DNA of 64,000 bases from Rhodanobacter sp. DHB23 (GCF_014842975.1 NZ_JACYXK010000024.1:64554-128553); one strand, 5' to 3'. Numbered from the stretch's first letter, positions 16,891-26,708 are shown. Translations and numbers: made by a program. The notes: generated by a model not told the origin, from the letters alone.

Positions 16891-17352
16891 TCAGCGCCCG
16901 GCCAGGTGGCGCTGGATGTTCTGCATCTGCTGGTCCCAGCCGCCGCTGTTCATGCGGTAGGCCTCGGCACGGCGTGCCAGCGGGATGCGGTCGAAGCCGG
17001 ATTCGAGCAGGCGCAGCAGGATGCCTTCGGCATGGTCTTCCAGCACGAACTCCACCAGCGTGGTCGGCTCGTGCGAATAGTTGCCGGCTGGATCGATGGC
17101 GTAGGGATGCCAGCGATACGAGAACAGGTGCTTGGGCTCGATGCGCTCGACCTGCAACTCGCACAGCAGGTGTTCGTAGCCAGGGTAGGTGAGGTGGCCG
17201 CTCGTGGTCGCGCCGGCGATGAAGCGCTGGCCTTGCAGTTTCATGCCGAACCAGTCGCCGAAGCTTTCGGCATCGGTCAGCGCGTGCCAGACCTTGTCGC
17301 GCGTGGCCTGCAGCAGGATCTGTCGCTCGATGCGATCGGTGCTCGTGCTCAT
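16891..17352 (-). CDS. SRPBCC (Aha1/START-like) protein
   Basis: A 153-residue protein of the START/Bet v 1 superfamily, the bacterial Aha1-domain group. It shows the family's opening ERQILLQATRDKVWHALTDAESFGDWFGMK, the strand pair HLFSYRWHPYAIDPAG, TLVEFVLEDHAEGILLRLLESGF, and the closing helix GGWDQQMQNIQRHLAGR. The fold has a deep hydrophobic cavity, but the ligand is not known. It is co-transcribed with the ArsR gene that follows four bases later. This pairing is common in bacteria and implies the repressor controls its partner. Confidence 0.88.
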   Translation of the reverse strand: MSTSTDRIERQILLQATRDKVWHALTDAESFGDWFGMKLQGQRFIAGATTSGHLTYPGYEHLLCELQVERIEPKHLFSYRWHPYAIDPAGNYSHEPTTLVEFVLEDHAEGILLRLLESGFDRIPLARRAEAYRMNSGGWDQQMQNIQRHLAGR

Positions 17353-17374
17353 GCAGTTTCTCCAGGACGGTTGA

Positions 17375-17435
17375 ATGCAACTTTGTGGTTGCATATTGCG
17401 GCCATGTCCGGAGAAATGCAACTGCATGGTTGCGT
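17375..17435. promoter_or_regulatory. Twin operators for the ArsR/SRPBCC operon
   Basis: Two copies of ATGCAAC-N6-GTTGCAT lie upstream of the operon. The first (17375-17394) is perfect. The second (17416-17435) differs at one base in the right arm. Their centres are 41 bases apart, close to four helical turns, so two dimers would sit on the same face of the DNA. The first copy begins 22 bases upstream of the SRPBCC start codon. Confidence 0.75.
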
Positions 17436-17453
17436 CATTCGATCCCGCCGGGG

Positions 17454-18689
17454 TCAGGCCCGTGCTCCCTCCGGCTGCACCCGCAGGCCGGCCATGTAGC
17501 GCAGTGCCACCAGCATCGCGGCAAGGCCCGAGGCCGCGCCCACGCCCAATGCCCAGCGCGGACCGAAGTGGTCGGCGATCCAGCCGACGATGGGCGCGCC
17601 GAGCGGCGTGCCGCCCATGGCGACGGCGATGCGCAACGCCATCACGCGGCCGCGCATGGCCGGCTCCGTAGTGAGCTGCATCAGGCTGTTGGTGCCGGTG
17701 GCGAACACCAGTGCGGCGAGGCCGGTCAGCACCAGGGCGGCGGCGAACAGGCCTTCGTCCGGGGCCAGCGCCGCCAGCAGGCAGCCCGCGCCGAATGCGG
17801 CGGAAGCCGTGCACAGCACGGCCATCCCCGGCTGGCTGCGGTACGCGGAATACAGCGCGCCGCCCATCGAGCCGACCGCGAACGCGGAAGTGAGCAGGCC
17901 GTATTGCCCGGCGCCGCCGTGGAACGCGGTCAGCGACATGGTGGAGATGAAGATCGGGAAATTCAGGCCGAACGTGCCGATCAGGAACAGCATCACCAGC
18001 ACCGCCATCAGGTCGGGCCGCCGCCACACGTAGCGGAAGCCTTCGGCGATGCCGCCCGGCTTGCGCGACCTGCGCCCGCCGTCGTGCAACTGGTCCTTGC
18101 GCAGCAGCATCAGCGAAGCCAGCACGCCCGCGAACGAGGCGGCATTGATCAGGAACACCCAGCCGCAACCCACGGCGGCGATCAGCAGGCCGGCCACCGC
18201 CGGCCCGATCATCCGCGCGGCGTTGAACGAAGTGGAGTTGAGCGACACCGCGTTGGCCAGGTATCGGTCGCCCACCAGCTCGTTGACGAACACCTGCCGC
18301 ACCGGCGCATCGAACGCGGAGACGCAGCCGAGCAGGAAGGCGAATACGTACACCTGCCACAACGCGACCACGCCCAGCACCGTCACCAGCCCCAGACCCA
18401 AGGCCAGCAGGCCCAGCGCGGCCTGCGTGGCGATCAGCAGCCTGCGCCGGTCGAAGCGGTCGGCGGCGTAGCCGCTCCACGGCAACAGCAGCAGCTGCGG
18501 GCCGAACTGCAGGGCCATCACCACGCCCACCGCGCTGGCGTTGCGATGGGTGAGGATGGTCAGCACCAGCCAATCCTGCGCCACGCGCTGCATCCAGGTG
18601 CCGACGTTGGAGACCAGCGCGCCGCCGGCCCACACGCGGTAGTTCCGGACGCGCAGCGAACCGAACATGCCGGAACCGTTCGCGCTCAC
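17454..18689 (-). CDS. MFS exporter (EntS/MFS_3 type)
   Basis: A major-facilitator transporter of 411 residues with twelve predicted helices. The opening FGSLRVRNYRVWAGGALVSNVGTWMQRVAQDWLVL and the first cytoplasmic loop GYAADRFDRRRLLI are typical of the MFS_3 (enterobactin-exporter-like) group. I place the start at the GTG at 18689, with a GGAA site at -8 and a GTGA overlap with the upstream gene's stop; an ATG at 18668 would shorten it by seven residues. It is the last gene of a four-gene minus-strand operon beginning with a MarR repressor, so it is probably a MarR-controlled efflux pump. The substrate is unknown. Confidence 0.85.
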   Translation of the reverse strand: MSANGSGMFGSLRVRNYRVWAGGALVSNVGTWMQRVAQDWLVLTILTHRNASAVGVVMALQFGPQLLLLPWSGYAADRFDRRRLLIATQAALGLLALGLGLVTVLGVVALWQVYVFAFLLGCVSAFDAPVRQVFVNELVGDRYLANAVSLNSTSFNAARMIGPAVAGLLIAAVGCGWVFLINAASFAGVLASLMLLRKDQLHDGGRRSRKPGGIAEGFRYVWRRPDLMAVLVMLFLIGTFGLNFPIFISTMSLTAFHGGAGQYGLLTSAFAVGSMGGALYSAYRSQPGMAVLCTASAAFGAGCLLAALAPDEGLFAAALVLTGLAALVFATGTNSLMQLTTEPAMRGRVMALRIAVAMGGTPLGAPIVGWIADHFGPRWALGVGAASGLAAMLVALRYMAGLRVQPEGARA

Positions 18690-19015
18690 GTGCGTTCCGG
18701 CGTGTTGCCGCCGTTGAAGCGGCCGAAATGGCGCGCCATGCCCAGGCTCAACAGCAGGGCGCCGGCGAATGCCGTGCCCATGCACGCCGTGTCATGCGGA
18801 TCGAAGCTGCCGACGTGCGCCAGCAGCCCGTAGCCAAGGGCGAGGTTGAGGAAGCCCCACCACACGTTGGTGACCGAAGAGGACAGCCCTTCGCCGCGCG
18901 GGCGGGCGAAGGGACTCTGGAACGCGCGCCCCATCAGGCCGCTGACCGCATGCGGCACGGCATTGGCGAGCAGGGCGCCGCCGAAGAACCATGAAACGAA
19001 GTGCAGCCAGGGCAT
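18686..19015 (-). CDS. Small membrane protein of unknown function
   Basis: A 109-residue protein with three predicted membrane stretches: LHFVSWFFGGALLANAVPHAVSGL, SVTNVWWGFLNLALGYGLLAHV and GTAFAGALLLSLGMARHFG. A short polar loop after the first (SPFARPRGEGLSSS) is likely cytoplasmic. I do not recognise a named family. Its stop codon overlaps the GTG start of the MFS gene and it starts 14 bases after the isochorismatase-like gene, so it belongs to the same transcript. It could assist the exporter, but that is a guess from position only. Confidence 0.7.
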   Translation of the reverse strand: MPWLHFVSWFFGGALLANAVPHAVSGLMGRAFQSPFARPRGEGLSSSVTNVWWGFLNLALGYGLLAHVGSFDPHDTACMGTAFAGALLLSLGMARHFGRFNGGNTPERT

Positions 19016-19029
19016 GGGGCGCTCCTTGC

Positions 19030-19590
19030 TCAGCCGCGGCTGCCGGCGAGCAGGGCGATGGCTTCGGCGGTGCTGCCGGTTTCGCCGAGGCGCGGGAAGA
19101 TGCGCGCCACGCTGTTCGCGTGCGCATCGGCGTTCATGTCGGTCATCGCGTCGGTGGCCAGCGTGACGTTGTAGCCCAGTTCGTAGGCCTGGCGCGCGGT
19201 GGATTCCACGCCGATGCTGGTGGCCACGCCCACGATCACCACCTGGGTCACGCCGAGTTTCTGCAGGTGTTCGTGCAGGTCGGTATGCATGAACGCGCCC
19301 CAGGTATGCTTGGTGACCAGGTGATCGCCGGGCTGCATGTCCAGCTCGGGCACCAGTTCGGTCCAGTCCGGCGGCAGGCTGCCGCGCATCGGTTGCTCGT
19401 TGCGGCCCGGTGCGCCACCGGCCACGTTCACCAGCACCACCGGGGCATGCTGCTGGCGGAAGGCCCGGGTGATTTCCAGCACGCGGCCAATCACCTCGGC
19501 CATGGGATGCGCGCAGGGCAACTGGACGATGCCTTTCTGGATGTCGATGACGATCAGGGCGGTCTTGGGATCGAGCGTGGTCAGTGCCAT
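19030..19590 (-). CDS. Isochorismatase-like hydrolase, lacking the catalytic Cys
   Basis: A 186-residue protein of the isochorismatase-like fold. The first catalytic Asp is in ALIVIDIQKGIV and the Lys in VTKHTWGAFMHTDL. At the place where cysteine hydrolases carry their nucleophile, the sequence reads VVIVGVATSIGVESTARQA, with Gly instead of Cys. True isochorismatases (EntB, PhzD) also lack this Cys, so the protein may act on a vinyl ether or may be a divergent non-cysteine member. It is the second gene of the MarR-led operon, 37 bases after the marR stop. The substrate is unknown. Confidence 0.82.
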   Translation of the reverse strand: MALTTLDPKTALIVIDIQKGIVQLPCAHPMAEVIGRVLEITRAFRQQHAPVVLVNVAGGAPGRNEQPMRGSLPPDWTELVPELDMQPGDHLVTKHTWGAFMHTDLHEHLQKLGVTQVVIVGVATSIGVESTARQAYELGYNVTLATDAMTDMNADAHANSVARIFPRLGETGSTAEAIALLAGSRG

Positions 19591-19627
19591 GGGGAAGGCC
19601 TCGGGCTGGGGAAGGGAAGTGTGCGGC

Positions 19628-20080
19628 TCAGCCTTCGGCCAGCCGCTTGAGCAATTCGACGCCGCGGGCGAGGGCGTCCTGTTCGCTGGCGTCGAAGCGG
19701 TCGCGGATGGCCTGGAACAGCCAGTCTTCGCGTGCGGTGCGGTTGGCGCGGATCTTTTCGTGCGCCAGCGGCGTCAGCGAGAGCAGGGTGCGGCGACCGT
19801 CGTTCGGATCCGGCACGCCATCGACCAGGCCCTGCACCTGCAGGCCGAGCACCGTGGCGCCCATCGACTGCGGCCTGACGTTCTCGGCGCGCGCCAGTTC
19901 GCTGACCGTGGCGCTGCCCTGGCGTTCCAGGTGGATCAGCACCGAAGTCTGCGACAGCGTGAGTCCCATGATGCCGACCTTTTCGCGCAGCTGGCGCTTC
20001 AGCTTGCCGATCAGGGCGCGCAGTTCGCGCGCGGTCGCCTGGGTCTGGGCGATGCGAGGATCGTGGCGGAGGGTTTTCAT
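19628..20080 (-). CDS. MarR-family repressor
   Basis: A 150-residue winged-helix regulator with helical dimerisation ends. The DNA-binding core reads LSQTSVLIHLERQGSATVSELARAENVRPQSMGATVLGLQVQGLV, followed by the wing DGVPDPNDGRRTLLSLTPLA with the conserved Asp-x-Arg. It heads an operon with an isochorismatase-like protein, a small membrane protein and an MFS exporter, an arrangement typical of phenolic-compound-inducible efflux. The AT-rich stretch just upstream (20085-20135), before the divergent ABC transporter, should contain its promoter and operator. I could not define a convincing palindrome there. Confidence 0.87.
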   Translation of the reverse strand: MKTLRHDPRIAQTQATARELRALIGKLKRQLREKVGIMGLTLSQTSVLIHLERQGSATVSELARAENVRPQSMGATVLGLQVQGLVDGVPDPNDGRRTLLSLTPLAHEKIRANRTAREDWLFQAIRDRFDASEQDALARGVELLKRLAEG

Positions 20081-20182
20081 GACGCCGGATGTTAGGGTTA
20101 ATACAGGAAAACTGCAAAGGTAAACTTCATATCGTGGCGAGCGACGCCGACAGCCCGCGCAAATGCACGCGGGTTGGCTCGG

Positions 20183-20210
20183 TTGATTTCAAAACCATTT
20201 GGTTTAGTAT
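20183..20210 (+). promoter_or_regulatory. Candidate promoter for the ABC exporter operon
   Basis: TTGATT (20183-20188) and TAGTAT (20205-20210) are separated by 16 bases, a good sigma-70 arrangement 50 bases upstream of the ATG. The spacer and -10 edge contain the inverted repeat AAACC-ATTT-GGTTT (20192-20205), which could be a regulator site. Confidence 0.5.
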
Positions 20211-20260
20211 TTCCGGTCCTTGGCCGCCTCGCGGCGGCCGGCGGAACACGGGAGACGGGC

Positions 20261-21207
<947 letters not shown>

Positions 21208-21211
<4 letters not shown>

Positions 21212-21969
21212 ACTGGCACGGCATCCGCGCGATCTACCGCTTCGAAATGGCACGCACCGGGCGCACCCTGATGCAGAGCGTCGCCTCGCCGGTGGTTTCC
21301 ACCTCGCTGTACTTCGTGGTGTTCGGCTCGGCGATCGGCTCGCGCATCACCAGCGTGGAAGGCGTCAGCTACGCGGCCTTCATCATTCCCGGCCTGGTGA
21401 TGCTGTCGCTGCTGATGCAGAGCGTGTCCAACGCCTCGTTCGGCATCTACTTCCCGAAGTTCGTGGGCACCATCTACGAGGTGCATTCCGCGCCGTTGTC
21501 GTTCCTGGAGATCGTGCTGGGCTACGTGGGTGCGGCGGCCACCAAGGCGGTCATGGTGGGGCTGATCATCCTCGCCACGGCGCGCCTGTTCGTGGACTAC
21601 TCGATCGCGCATCCGCTGGTGATGGTGGCTTTCCTGCTGCTCACCACGGTCACCTTCAGCCTGCTCGGCTTCATCATCGGCATCTGGGCGGACAATTTCG
21701 AGAAGCTGCAGGTGGTGCCGCTGATGGTGATCACGCCGCTGACCTTCCTCGGCGGCAGTTTCTATTCCATCCACATGCTGCCGCCGTTCTGGCAGAAGGT
21801 GACGCTGTTCAATCCCGTGGTGTACCTGATCTCGGGCTTCCGCTGGAGTTTCTACGACCTGGCCGACGTCGGCGTGGGCATCAGCCTGGCCGCCACCCTG
21901 GGGTTTCTGGTGCTGTGCCTGGCCGTGGTGTGGTGGATCTTCAGGACGGGCTACCGGCTGAAGGTTTGA
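21208..21969 (+). CDS. ABC-2 type permease
   Basis: A 253-residue membrane protein with six predicted helices, the partner of the ATPase just upstream (ATGA overlap). It opens with a short cytoplasmic helix ([30 protein letters not shown]) and includes the conserved ABC-2 segment [44 protein letters not shown], which is diagnostic of YadH/NodJ-like permeases. It likely homodimerises to form the pore. The operon appears to end here, 78 bases before the next start. Confidence 0.9.
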
Positions 21970-22047
21970 GCGGGTTCGCCGTTCACTGAACGATTCGACC
22001 GGGTGCGTGTCGAATCTTCTTCATGCAGCGCGCAATCGAGGTGGGTA

Positions 22048-22887
22048 GTGGCGAACAGGCGGAAATCGGGCAGCGGCTGGGTGCCGGCAGTGGTCGCGGT
22101 GGTGGCCGTTGCTGCGGTGGGTGCCTACATGGCATGGCGCGCGACGCATCCGGCCGCGGCCCCCGCACAGGCATCCGCCGTGGCTGCGGCGGCGAGCGTC
22201 GCGGCGCCGGCCGTGGCCGCCATCCCCCAGCACCCGATTGCGCAAGCCACGGTGCCGGCGCCGGCTTCCACTGCGCCATTGCCTTCCCTGGAGGACAGCG
22301 ATGCCAGCGTGGGAGAGGCATTGCTGGCGCTGGGGGGCGACAGGCTGCGGGACCTGCTGCTGCCGCAGCAGGTCGTGAACCACATCGTGGCCACGGTGGA
22401 CGCGCTGCCACGCCACGAATTGGGCAGTGCATCCATTCTTCCGCTGCGTACGCCGCGCGGGGCGTTCACGACGATCGAAACGCAGGGCATCCTTGCCGCC
22501 GATGCGAGCAATGCCGGGCGTTACGCGGCCTACATGGCGATCGCGCGGCGCGTCGATTCACCGGCCCTGGTGGCGTGGTACGTGCACAGCTATCCGCTGT
22601 TCCAGCAGGCGTACCGCGAACTCGGTTATCCCAAGGGTTATTTCAACGATCGCCTGATTGCCGCCATCGACGACATGCTGGCCGCGCCCTCGCTGGCGCA
22701 GCCGCCGGCGCTGAAGCTCGCGAATGGGCGTTACACCTATGCCGATCCCGCGCTGGAATCGCTGTCGGTGGGGCAGAAGCTGATGTTGCGGCTGGGCCCG
22801 GCCAACGAGGGCGAACTCAAGGCGAAGCTGCGGGTGATCCGCGCATTGCTCACGGCCAGGCCGTCATCGGCCGGGCCGATGCGCTGA
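22048..22887 (+). CDS. DUF3014 family membrane-anchored protein
   Basis: A 279-residue protein with one N-terminal membrane anchor (WVPAVVAVVAVAAVGAYMAW), an Ala/Pro-rich linker of about 60 residues, and a DUF3014 domain (about 90-279) marked by DASVGEALLALGGDRLRDLLLPQQVVNHIVATVDALPR and ILPLRTPRGAFTTIE. I place the start at the GTG at 22048 because GAGG stands six bases before it; an upstream GTG at 22003 would put unrelated Ser/Cys-rich residues before the anchor. The bulk of the protein should be periplasmic. Function is unknown. It appears to be transcribed alone. Confidence 0.8.
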   Translation: MANRRKSGSGWVPAVVAVVAVAAVGAYMAWRATHPAAAPAQASAVAAAASVAAPAVAAIPQHPIAQATVPAPASTAPLPSLEDSDASVGEALLALGGDRLRDLLLPQQVVNHIVATVDALPRHELGSASILPLRTPRGAFTTIETQGILAADASNAGRYAAYMAIARRVDSPALVAWYVHSYPLFQQAYRELGYPKGYFNDRLIAAIDDMLAAPSLAQPPALKLANGRYTYADPALESLSVGQKLMLRLGPANEGELKAKLRVIRALLTARPSSAGPMR

Positions 22888-23447
22888 GTGCCGGCCGGTA
22901 TCGCCGGGAACCCGATGGTTTCGCCGGCTGTGCGGAACTGCGCCTGCCGGGCATTCTCGTCGGCACGGCGCGAATGCGTTTCCGTAAGCCATGACACCAA
23001 TGCGAATCCCTCCGTGGCGAGAGGTTCCGGTGTCGACAGCGCGGAATTCCCTCCGCCCAGCATCTCCATAATCCTGAGTACTGCGTGTTTCACCGCGACT
23101 CGGGTTATTGGTGAGCGCATGTTCTTGCCCTTCGGCCGTCCCCGTGCGGCCTTGGGGACACTGTAGCTCCATTCATGCTGTGTACACAAATTCTCGCGAG
23201 TGGCGTGCATGAACTTGCGCGCCGCGACGCAGCCATGCCGGTCCGGGCTTGCGGACCGACACGAGATGCCGGCGAAACGCATCAAAGAAAGCAGCCTGCC
23301 CGGGGCCAACCCTGCTTCGGGTGCGCCGCCGACACACCCTGCATCGCAGGATCGGGATCGACGGTGAGGCCAATGACCGGACTCACGCGTTCATTGCGCC
23401 GCACTCGGGCGCACAATGCGTTCCCCTCGTCGAAAACGGAGTCCGTC
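22888..23447. other. 560-base region without a supported gene
   Basis: Several overlapping frames are open here on both strands, but none has a ribosome site, a recognisable domain or consistent codon use, and the longest runs back into the 3' end of the DUF3014 gene. The stretch is less GC-rich than its neighbours. It contains a perfect 10-base palindrome TGTGTACACA (23179-23188), a possible regulator site. It may be a decayed gene or a long regulatory region for the methyltransferase downstream. Confidence 0.4.
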
Positions 23448-24221
23448 ATGCGCCAGACCCTACTCGTCGCGTTGCTCGCGTCGGCCTTGCCCGTCGTCGC
23501 CAGCCAGGCTTCGCCTGCCGCATCGTCCGGCAGCCAGACCACGCCCTCCTATGTCACGGCCGCGATGGACGACCCCGCGCGCGGTACCGACCGCAACGAC
23601 GATGCGCGCCGGCAGATGGCCGCCGTCATGGTGTTTGCCGGGGTGAAGCCCGGACAGAAGGTGATGGAACTGGTGCCAGGCAGCGGCTACTGGACGCGGG
23701 TGTTCAGCGGCATCGTGGGCGGGCAGGGCCATGTGTACACGATCTGGCCGCAGGAGATGATGTCGCACCTGGACAAGAATTTCGCGAAGTGGGGCAAGCT
23801 GGCCACCACGCCGCACTACGCCAATGTCAGCGTGTCCGAGCAGCCGGTCGCGCAGCTCGAGGTGCCGGCGAAGGTGGACCTGGCATTCACCGTGCAGAAC
23901 TACCACGACCTCCACGACGTGACGGATCCGGCGGGCGTGGCGAAGTTCGACAAGCAGGTCTACGACGCGCTCAAGCCCGGCGGATTGTTCGTGATCGTCG
24001 ACCACGTGGCGCCCGCCGGCTCGGGCCTGGCCGACACCGGCACCCTGCATCGCATCGACCCGGCAGCGGTGAAGCAGGAAGTCGAGGCTGCCGGCTTCGT
24101 CTTCGACGGCGAGAGCGACGCGCTGCGCAATCCTGCCGACCCGCATACCGCGAAGGTGTTCGACCCGTCGATACGCGGCCACACCGACCAGTTCATCTAC
24201 CGCTTCCGCAAGCCGGAGTAA
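23448..24221 (+). CDS. Exported class I SAM-dependent methyltransferase-like protein
   Basis: A 257-residue protein with a signal peptide (MRQTLLVALLASALPVVASQA) and a Rossmann-fold methyltransferase domain. Motif I is VMELVPGSGYWTRVFSGIVG, followed by GHVYTIWPQEMM, VDLAFTVQNYHDLHD and LKPGGLFVIVDHVAP. Proteins of this group, predicted to be secreted to the periplasm, are common in Xanthomonadaceae and related bacteria. Export is odd for an enzyme needing S-adenosylmethionine, so it may use another ligand or a different chemistry. It is flanked by non-coding DNA on the 5' side and by selO 135 bases downstream. Confidence 0.82.
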   Translation: MRQTLLVALLASALPVVASQASPAASSGSQTTPSYVTAAMDDPARGTDRNDDARRQMAAVMVFAGVKPGQKVMELVPGSGYWTRVFSGIVGGQGHVYTIWPQEMMSHLDKNFAKWGKLATTPHYANVSVSEQPVAQLEVPAKVDLAFTVQNYHDLHDVTDPAGVAKFDKQVYDALKPGGLFVIVDHVAPAGSGLADTGTLHRIDPAAVKQEVEAAGFVFDGESDALRNPADPHTAKVFDPSIRGHTDQFIYRFRKPE

Positions 24222-24320
24222 GCAGCGGCTGCCCAGGGCCGGCCGGCGGGCCATGGATGGCCCGCACGCGGCCAGTCGTGCACGCGTGCGGCCGGGCCCC
24301 GGATCGTGCGTGACCACACC

Positions 24321-24336
24321 TCCCGGGTACCCGGGA
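24321..24336. promoter_or_regulatory. Perfect 16-base palindrome upstream of selO
   Basis: TCCCGGGTACCCGGGA is a perfect palindrome ending 20 bases before the selO ATG. It could be an operator or a hairpin in the leader. There is no further support for a particular regulator. Confidence 0.4.
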
Positions 24337-24356
24337 ACACGTTCCAGGACCACGGC

Positions 24357-25916
24357 ATGCCCCCGTTGCACTTCGACAACGCCTTTCTGCGCGAACTCCC
24401 CGGCGATCCGTCCGACGTACCCGGTCCGCGCGAGGTGACCGGAGCCTGCCATTCGCGGGTGATGCCGACGCCGGTGGCGGCGCCGCGGTTGCTCGCCCAC
24501 TCGGCGGAGATGGCCGCGGCGCTGGGTTTCGACGCGGACGATCCCGCGGGCGACGGTTTCGCCCGGGTATTCGGCGGCAACGCACTGCTGCCGGGCATGC
24601 AGCCCTGGGCGGCGAACTACGGCGGCCACCAGTTCGGCGTGTGGGCGGGCCAACTGGGTGATGGCCGGGCGATCTCGCTGGGCGAGGCGGTCACGCCAGA
24701 CGGCGGGCGTTGGGAGCTGCAACTGAAGGGCGCCGGCCCTACGCCGTATTCGCGCGGCGCGGACGGGCGCGCGGTGTTGCGCTCCTCGATCCGCGAATTC
24801 CTTTGCAGCGAGGCGATGCACCACCTCGGCATCCCCACCACGCGTGCGCTGTGCCTGGTCGCCACCGGCGAGGCGGTGGTGCGCGACATGCTCTACGACG
24901 GCCACCCGCGTGCGGAGCCGGGCGCCATCGTCTGCCGCGTGGCGCCTTCCTTCATCCGCTTCGGCAGCTTCGAGCTGCCTGCCGCGCGCGGCGACACGGC
25001 GTTGCTGCGGCAACTGGCCGACTTCACGATATGCCGCGATTTCCCCCATCTCGCAGGGCAGGGCGAGGATCGCTACGGCGACTGGTTCGGCGAGGTCTGC
25101 GAGCGTACCGCGCAGCTGGTCGCCGGCTGGATGCGGGTGGGTTTCGTGCACGGGGTGATGAACACCGACAACATGTCCATTCTCGGCCTCACCCTGGACT
25201 ACGGCCCCTACGGCTGGATCGACGACTACGATCCGGACTGGACGCCGAACACCACCGACGCCTCGCGTCGCCGCTACCGCCATGGCCAGCAGCCGAACGT
25301 GGCGTGGTGGAACCTCTCGCGGCTCGCCGCCGCGCTGGCGCCGCTGTTCGGCGACATCGCGCCGCTGCAGGCCGGGCTGGACCGCTACGCCGCCACCTAT
25401 GCCGAGGCGGGCCGCGCCAACACGGCGGCCAAGCTCGGCCTTGCTGCCTGCCGTGATGAGGATGTGGCATTGATGCAGTCGTTGCAGGTGCTGCTGCACG
25501 GGGCCGAGGTGGACATGACGCTGTGGTTCCGCCATCTCATCGACTTCGATCCGCAGCGTCCTGCGTTGCAGCCGCTGCACGAGGCGTTCTATGACGAGTC
25601 GAAACGGCGCGCGAACGAGCCGGCCTTGATGGACTGGCTGGCGCGCTATGCCGGTCGCCTTGCCGACGATCCGCTGCCCATCGCGGAGCGCCGCGATCGC
25701 ATGCGCGCCGCCAATCCGCGCTACGTGCTGCGCAACTATCTCGCCCAGCAGGCGATCGAGCGCGCGGAACAGGGCGACAACGGCGGCATCCACGAGCTGC
25801 TGGACGTATTGCGCCATCCCTACGACGAGCAACCCGGTCGCGAGGCCTTCGCGCGCCGGCGGCCCGACTGGGCACGGCACAAGCCCGGCTGTTCGATGCT
25901 TTCCTGCAGTTCCTGA
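24357..25916 (+). CDS. selO: Protein adenylyltransferase SelO (YdiU)
   Basis: A 519-residue pseudokinase that transfers AMP from ATP to Ser, Thr or Tyr of target proteins, reported to protect bacteria in oxidative stress. Diagnostic stretches are [62 protein letters not shown] and the metal/catalytic segment [20 protein letters not shown]. The protein ends CSMLSCSS: the antepenultimate Cys is at the place where eukaryotic SelO has selenocysteine. Length matches the family. The ATG at 24357 gives a start [10 protein letters not shown] typical of SelO. It is probably monocistronic, with an inverted repeat just after the stop. Confidence 0.93.
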   Translation: MPPLHFDNAFLRELPGDPSDVPGPREVTGACHSRVMPTPVAAPRLLAHSAEMAAALGFDADDPAGDGFARVFGGNALLPGMQPWAANYGGHQFGVWAGQLGDGRAISLGEAVTPDGGRWELQLKGAGPTPYSRGADGRAVLRSSIREFLCSEAMHHLGIPTTRALCLVATGEAVVRDMLYDGHPRAEPGAIVCRVAPSFIRFGSFELPAARGDTALLRQLADFTICRDFPHLAGQGEDRYGDWFGEVCERTAQLVAGWMRVGFVHGVMNTDNMSILGLTLDYGPYGWIDDYDPDWTPNTTDASRRRYRHGQQPNVAWWNLSRLAAALAPLFGDIAPLQAGLDRYAATYAEAGRANTAAKLGLAACRDEDVALMQSLQVLLHGAEVDMTLWFRHLIDFDPQRPALQPLHEAFYDESKRRANEPALMDWLARYAGRLADDPLPIAERRDRMRAANPRYVLRNYLAQQAIERAEQGDNGGIHELLDVLRHPYDEQPGREAFARRRPDWARHKPGCSMLSCSS

Positions 25917-25932
25917 GCAAGAGCTCGTCCGC

Positions 25933-25964
25933 CAATATCCCCGTACGGTTGCGCGGAGATATTG
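25933..25964. terminator. Inverted repeat between convergent selO and methyltransferase genes
   Basis: CAATATCCCCG (25933-25943) and CGGAGATATTG (25954-25964) form an 11-base stem with one mismatch and a 10-base loop, placed 16 bases after the selO stop and 10 bases before the stop of the opposing gene. There is no T-run, so termination strength is uncertain. Confidence 0.5.
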
Positions 25965-25973
25965 AACAGGCTT

Positions 25974-26708
25974 TCAGGCCTTGCGTCCGCGCACGATCCA
26001 CACCCACGGAAACATCAGGAACAACGGCCATGAGCGCCGGGTGTCGAGCCCGGCTTCGCGCAGCGTCTGCGCGTAGTGCGCCGTGCGGCGGAAGTCGAGC
26101 AGGGCGACCTGCCCGCCGGGCTTGAGCACGCGTACTATCTCGCGCACCGCCTGCTCGCGGTCGGTTTCGGTGGGCAGGTTGTGGATGGCGAGGCTGGAGA
26201 CGATCACGTCGAAGCTGGCGTCGGCATAGGGCAACTGGCGCATGTCGCCGGTGTCGATCTGCACGCGCTCGCGCAGGCCGGCCAGTTCGGCATTGCGCGC
26301 GGTGGCCGCGGCGGCGTTGCCGCTCTGGTCGCGCGTGCTCCACAGATCCAGCCCGGTGACGCGGCCGCGCGGCAGGCGGCTGGCGGTTTCCAGCAGCAGC
26401 ATGCCGCGTCCGCAACCCACGTCCAGCGCCTGTTCGTCGCCGCGAAGGGCCAGCGAATCGACCATGCGGCGCAGCAGGATGCGCTTGCCGTACAGGCTGC
26501 TCAACGTCATCAGGATCGCTTCGAGGCACAGCACCAGACCGGTGTTGCGTATCGTCCACAGCAGTGCCTGCACTTGGGCGAGCCAGTCGATGAAACTGAG
26601 TGCGACCAGCAGCGGGCCGCCGATGGCGAAACCCAGCACCAGCGTGGGCGCGTCGATGCCGAAGCGTGGTTGGTCGCCGCGCGTGGATTCGATCCGGTCT
26701 TCCCGCAT
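25974..26708 (-). CDS. Membrane-anchored class I SAM methyltransferase
   Basis: A 244-residue protein. Two membrane helices near the N-terminus (APTLVLGFAIGGPLLVALSF and a second around IRNTGLVLCLEAILMTLS) precede a methyltransferase domain with motif I ALDVGCGRGMLLLETA, then VTGLDLW, FDVIVSSLAIHNLP and VLKPGGQVALLDF. The start at 26708 has a strong GGAGG site. Such UbiE-like domains behind two helices may act on lipids or quinones at the membrane, but no substrate can be assigned. It lies convergent to selO and 94 bases downstream of mfd on the same strand. Confidence 0.82.
   Translation of the reverse strand: MREDRIESTRGDQPRFGIDAPTLVLGFAIGGPLLVALSFIDWLAQVQALLWTIRNTGLVLCLEAILMTLSSLYGKRILLRRMVDSLALRGDEQALDVGCGRGMLLLETASRLPRGRVTGLDLWSTRDQSGNAAAATARNAELAGLRERVQIDTGDMRQLPYADASFDVIVSSLAIHNLPTETDREQAVREIVRVLKPGGQVALLDFRRTAHYAQTLREAGLDTRRSWPLFLMFPWVWIVRGRKA

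Noticed and set aside
22737-23309. A minus-strand open frame of 190 codons overlapping the 3' end of the DUF3014 gene
   Set aside because: No ribosome site or recognisable domain, and it runs 150 bases into a gene that has a known domain on the other strand.
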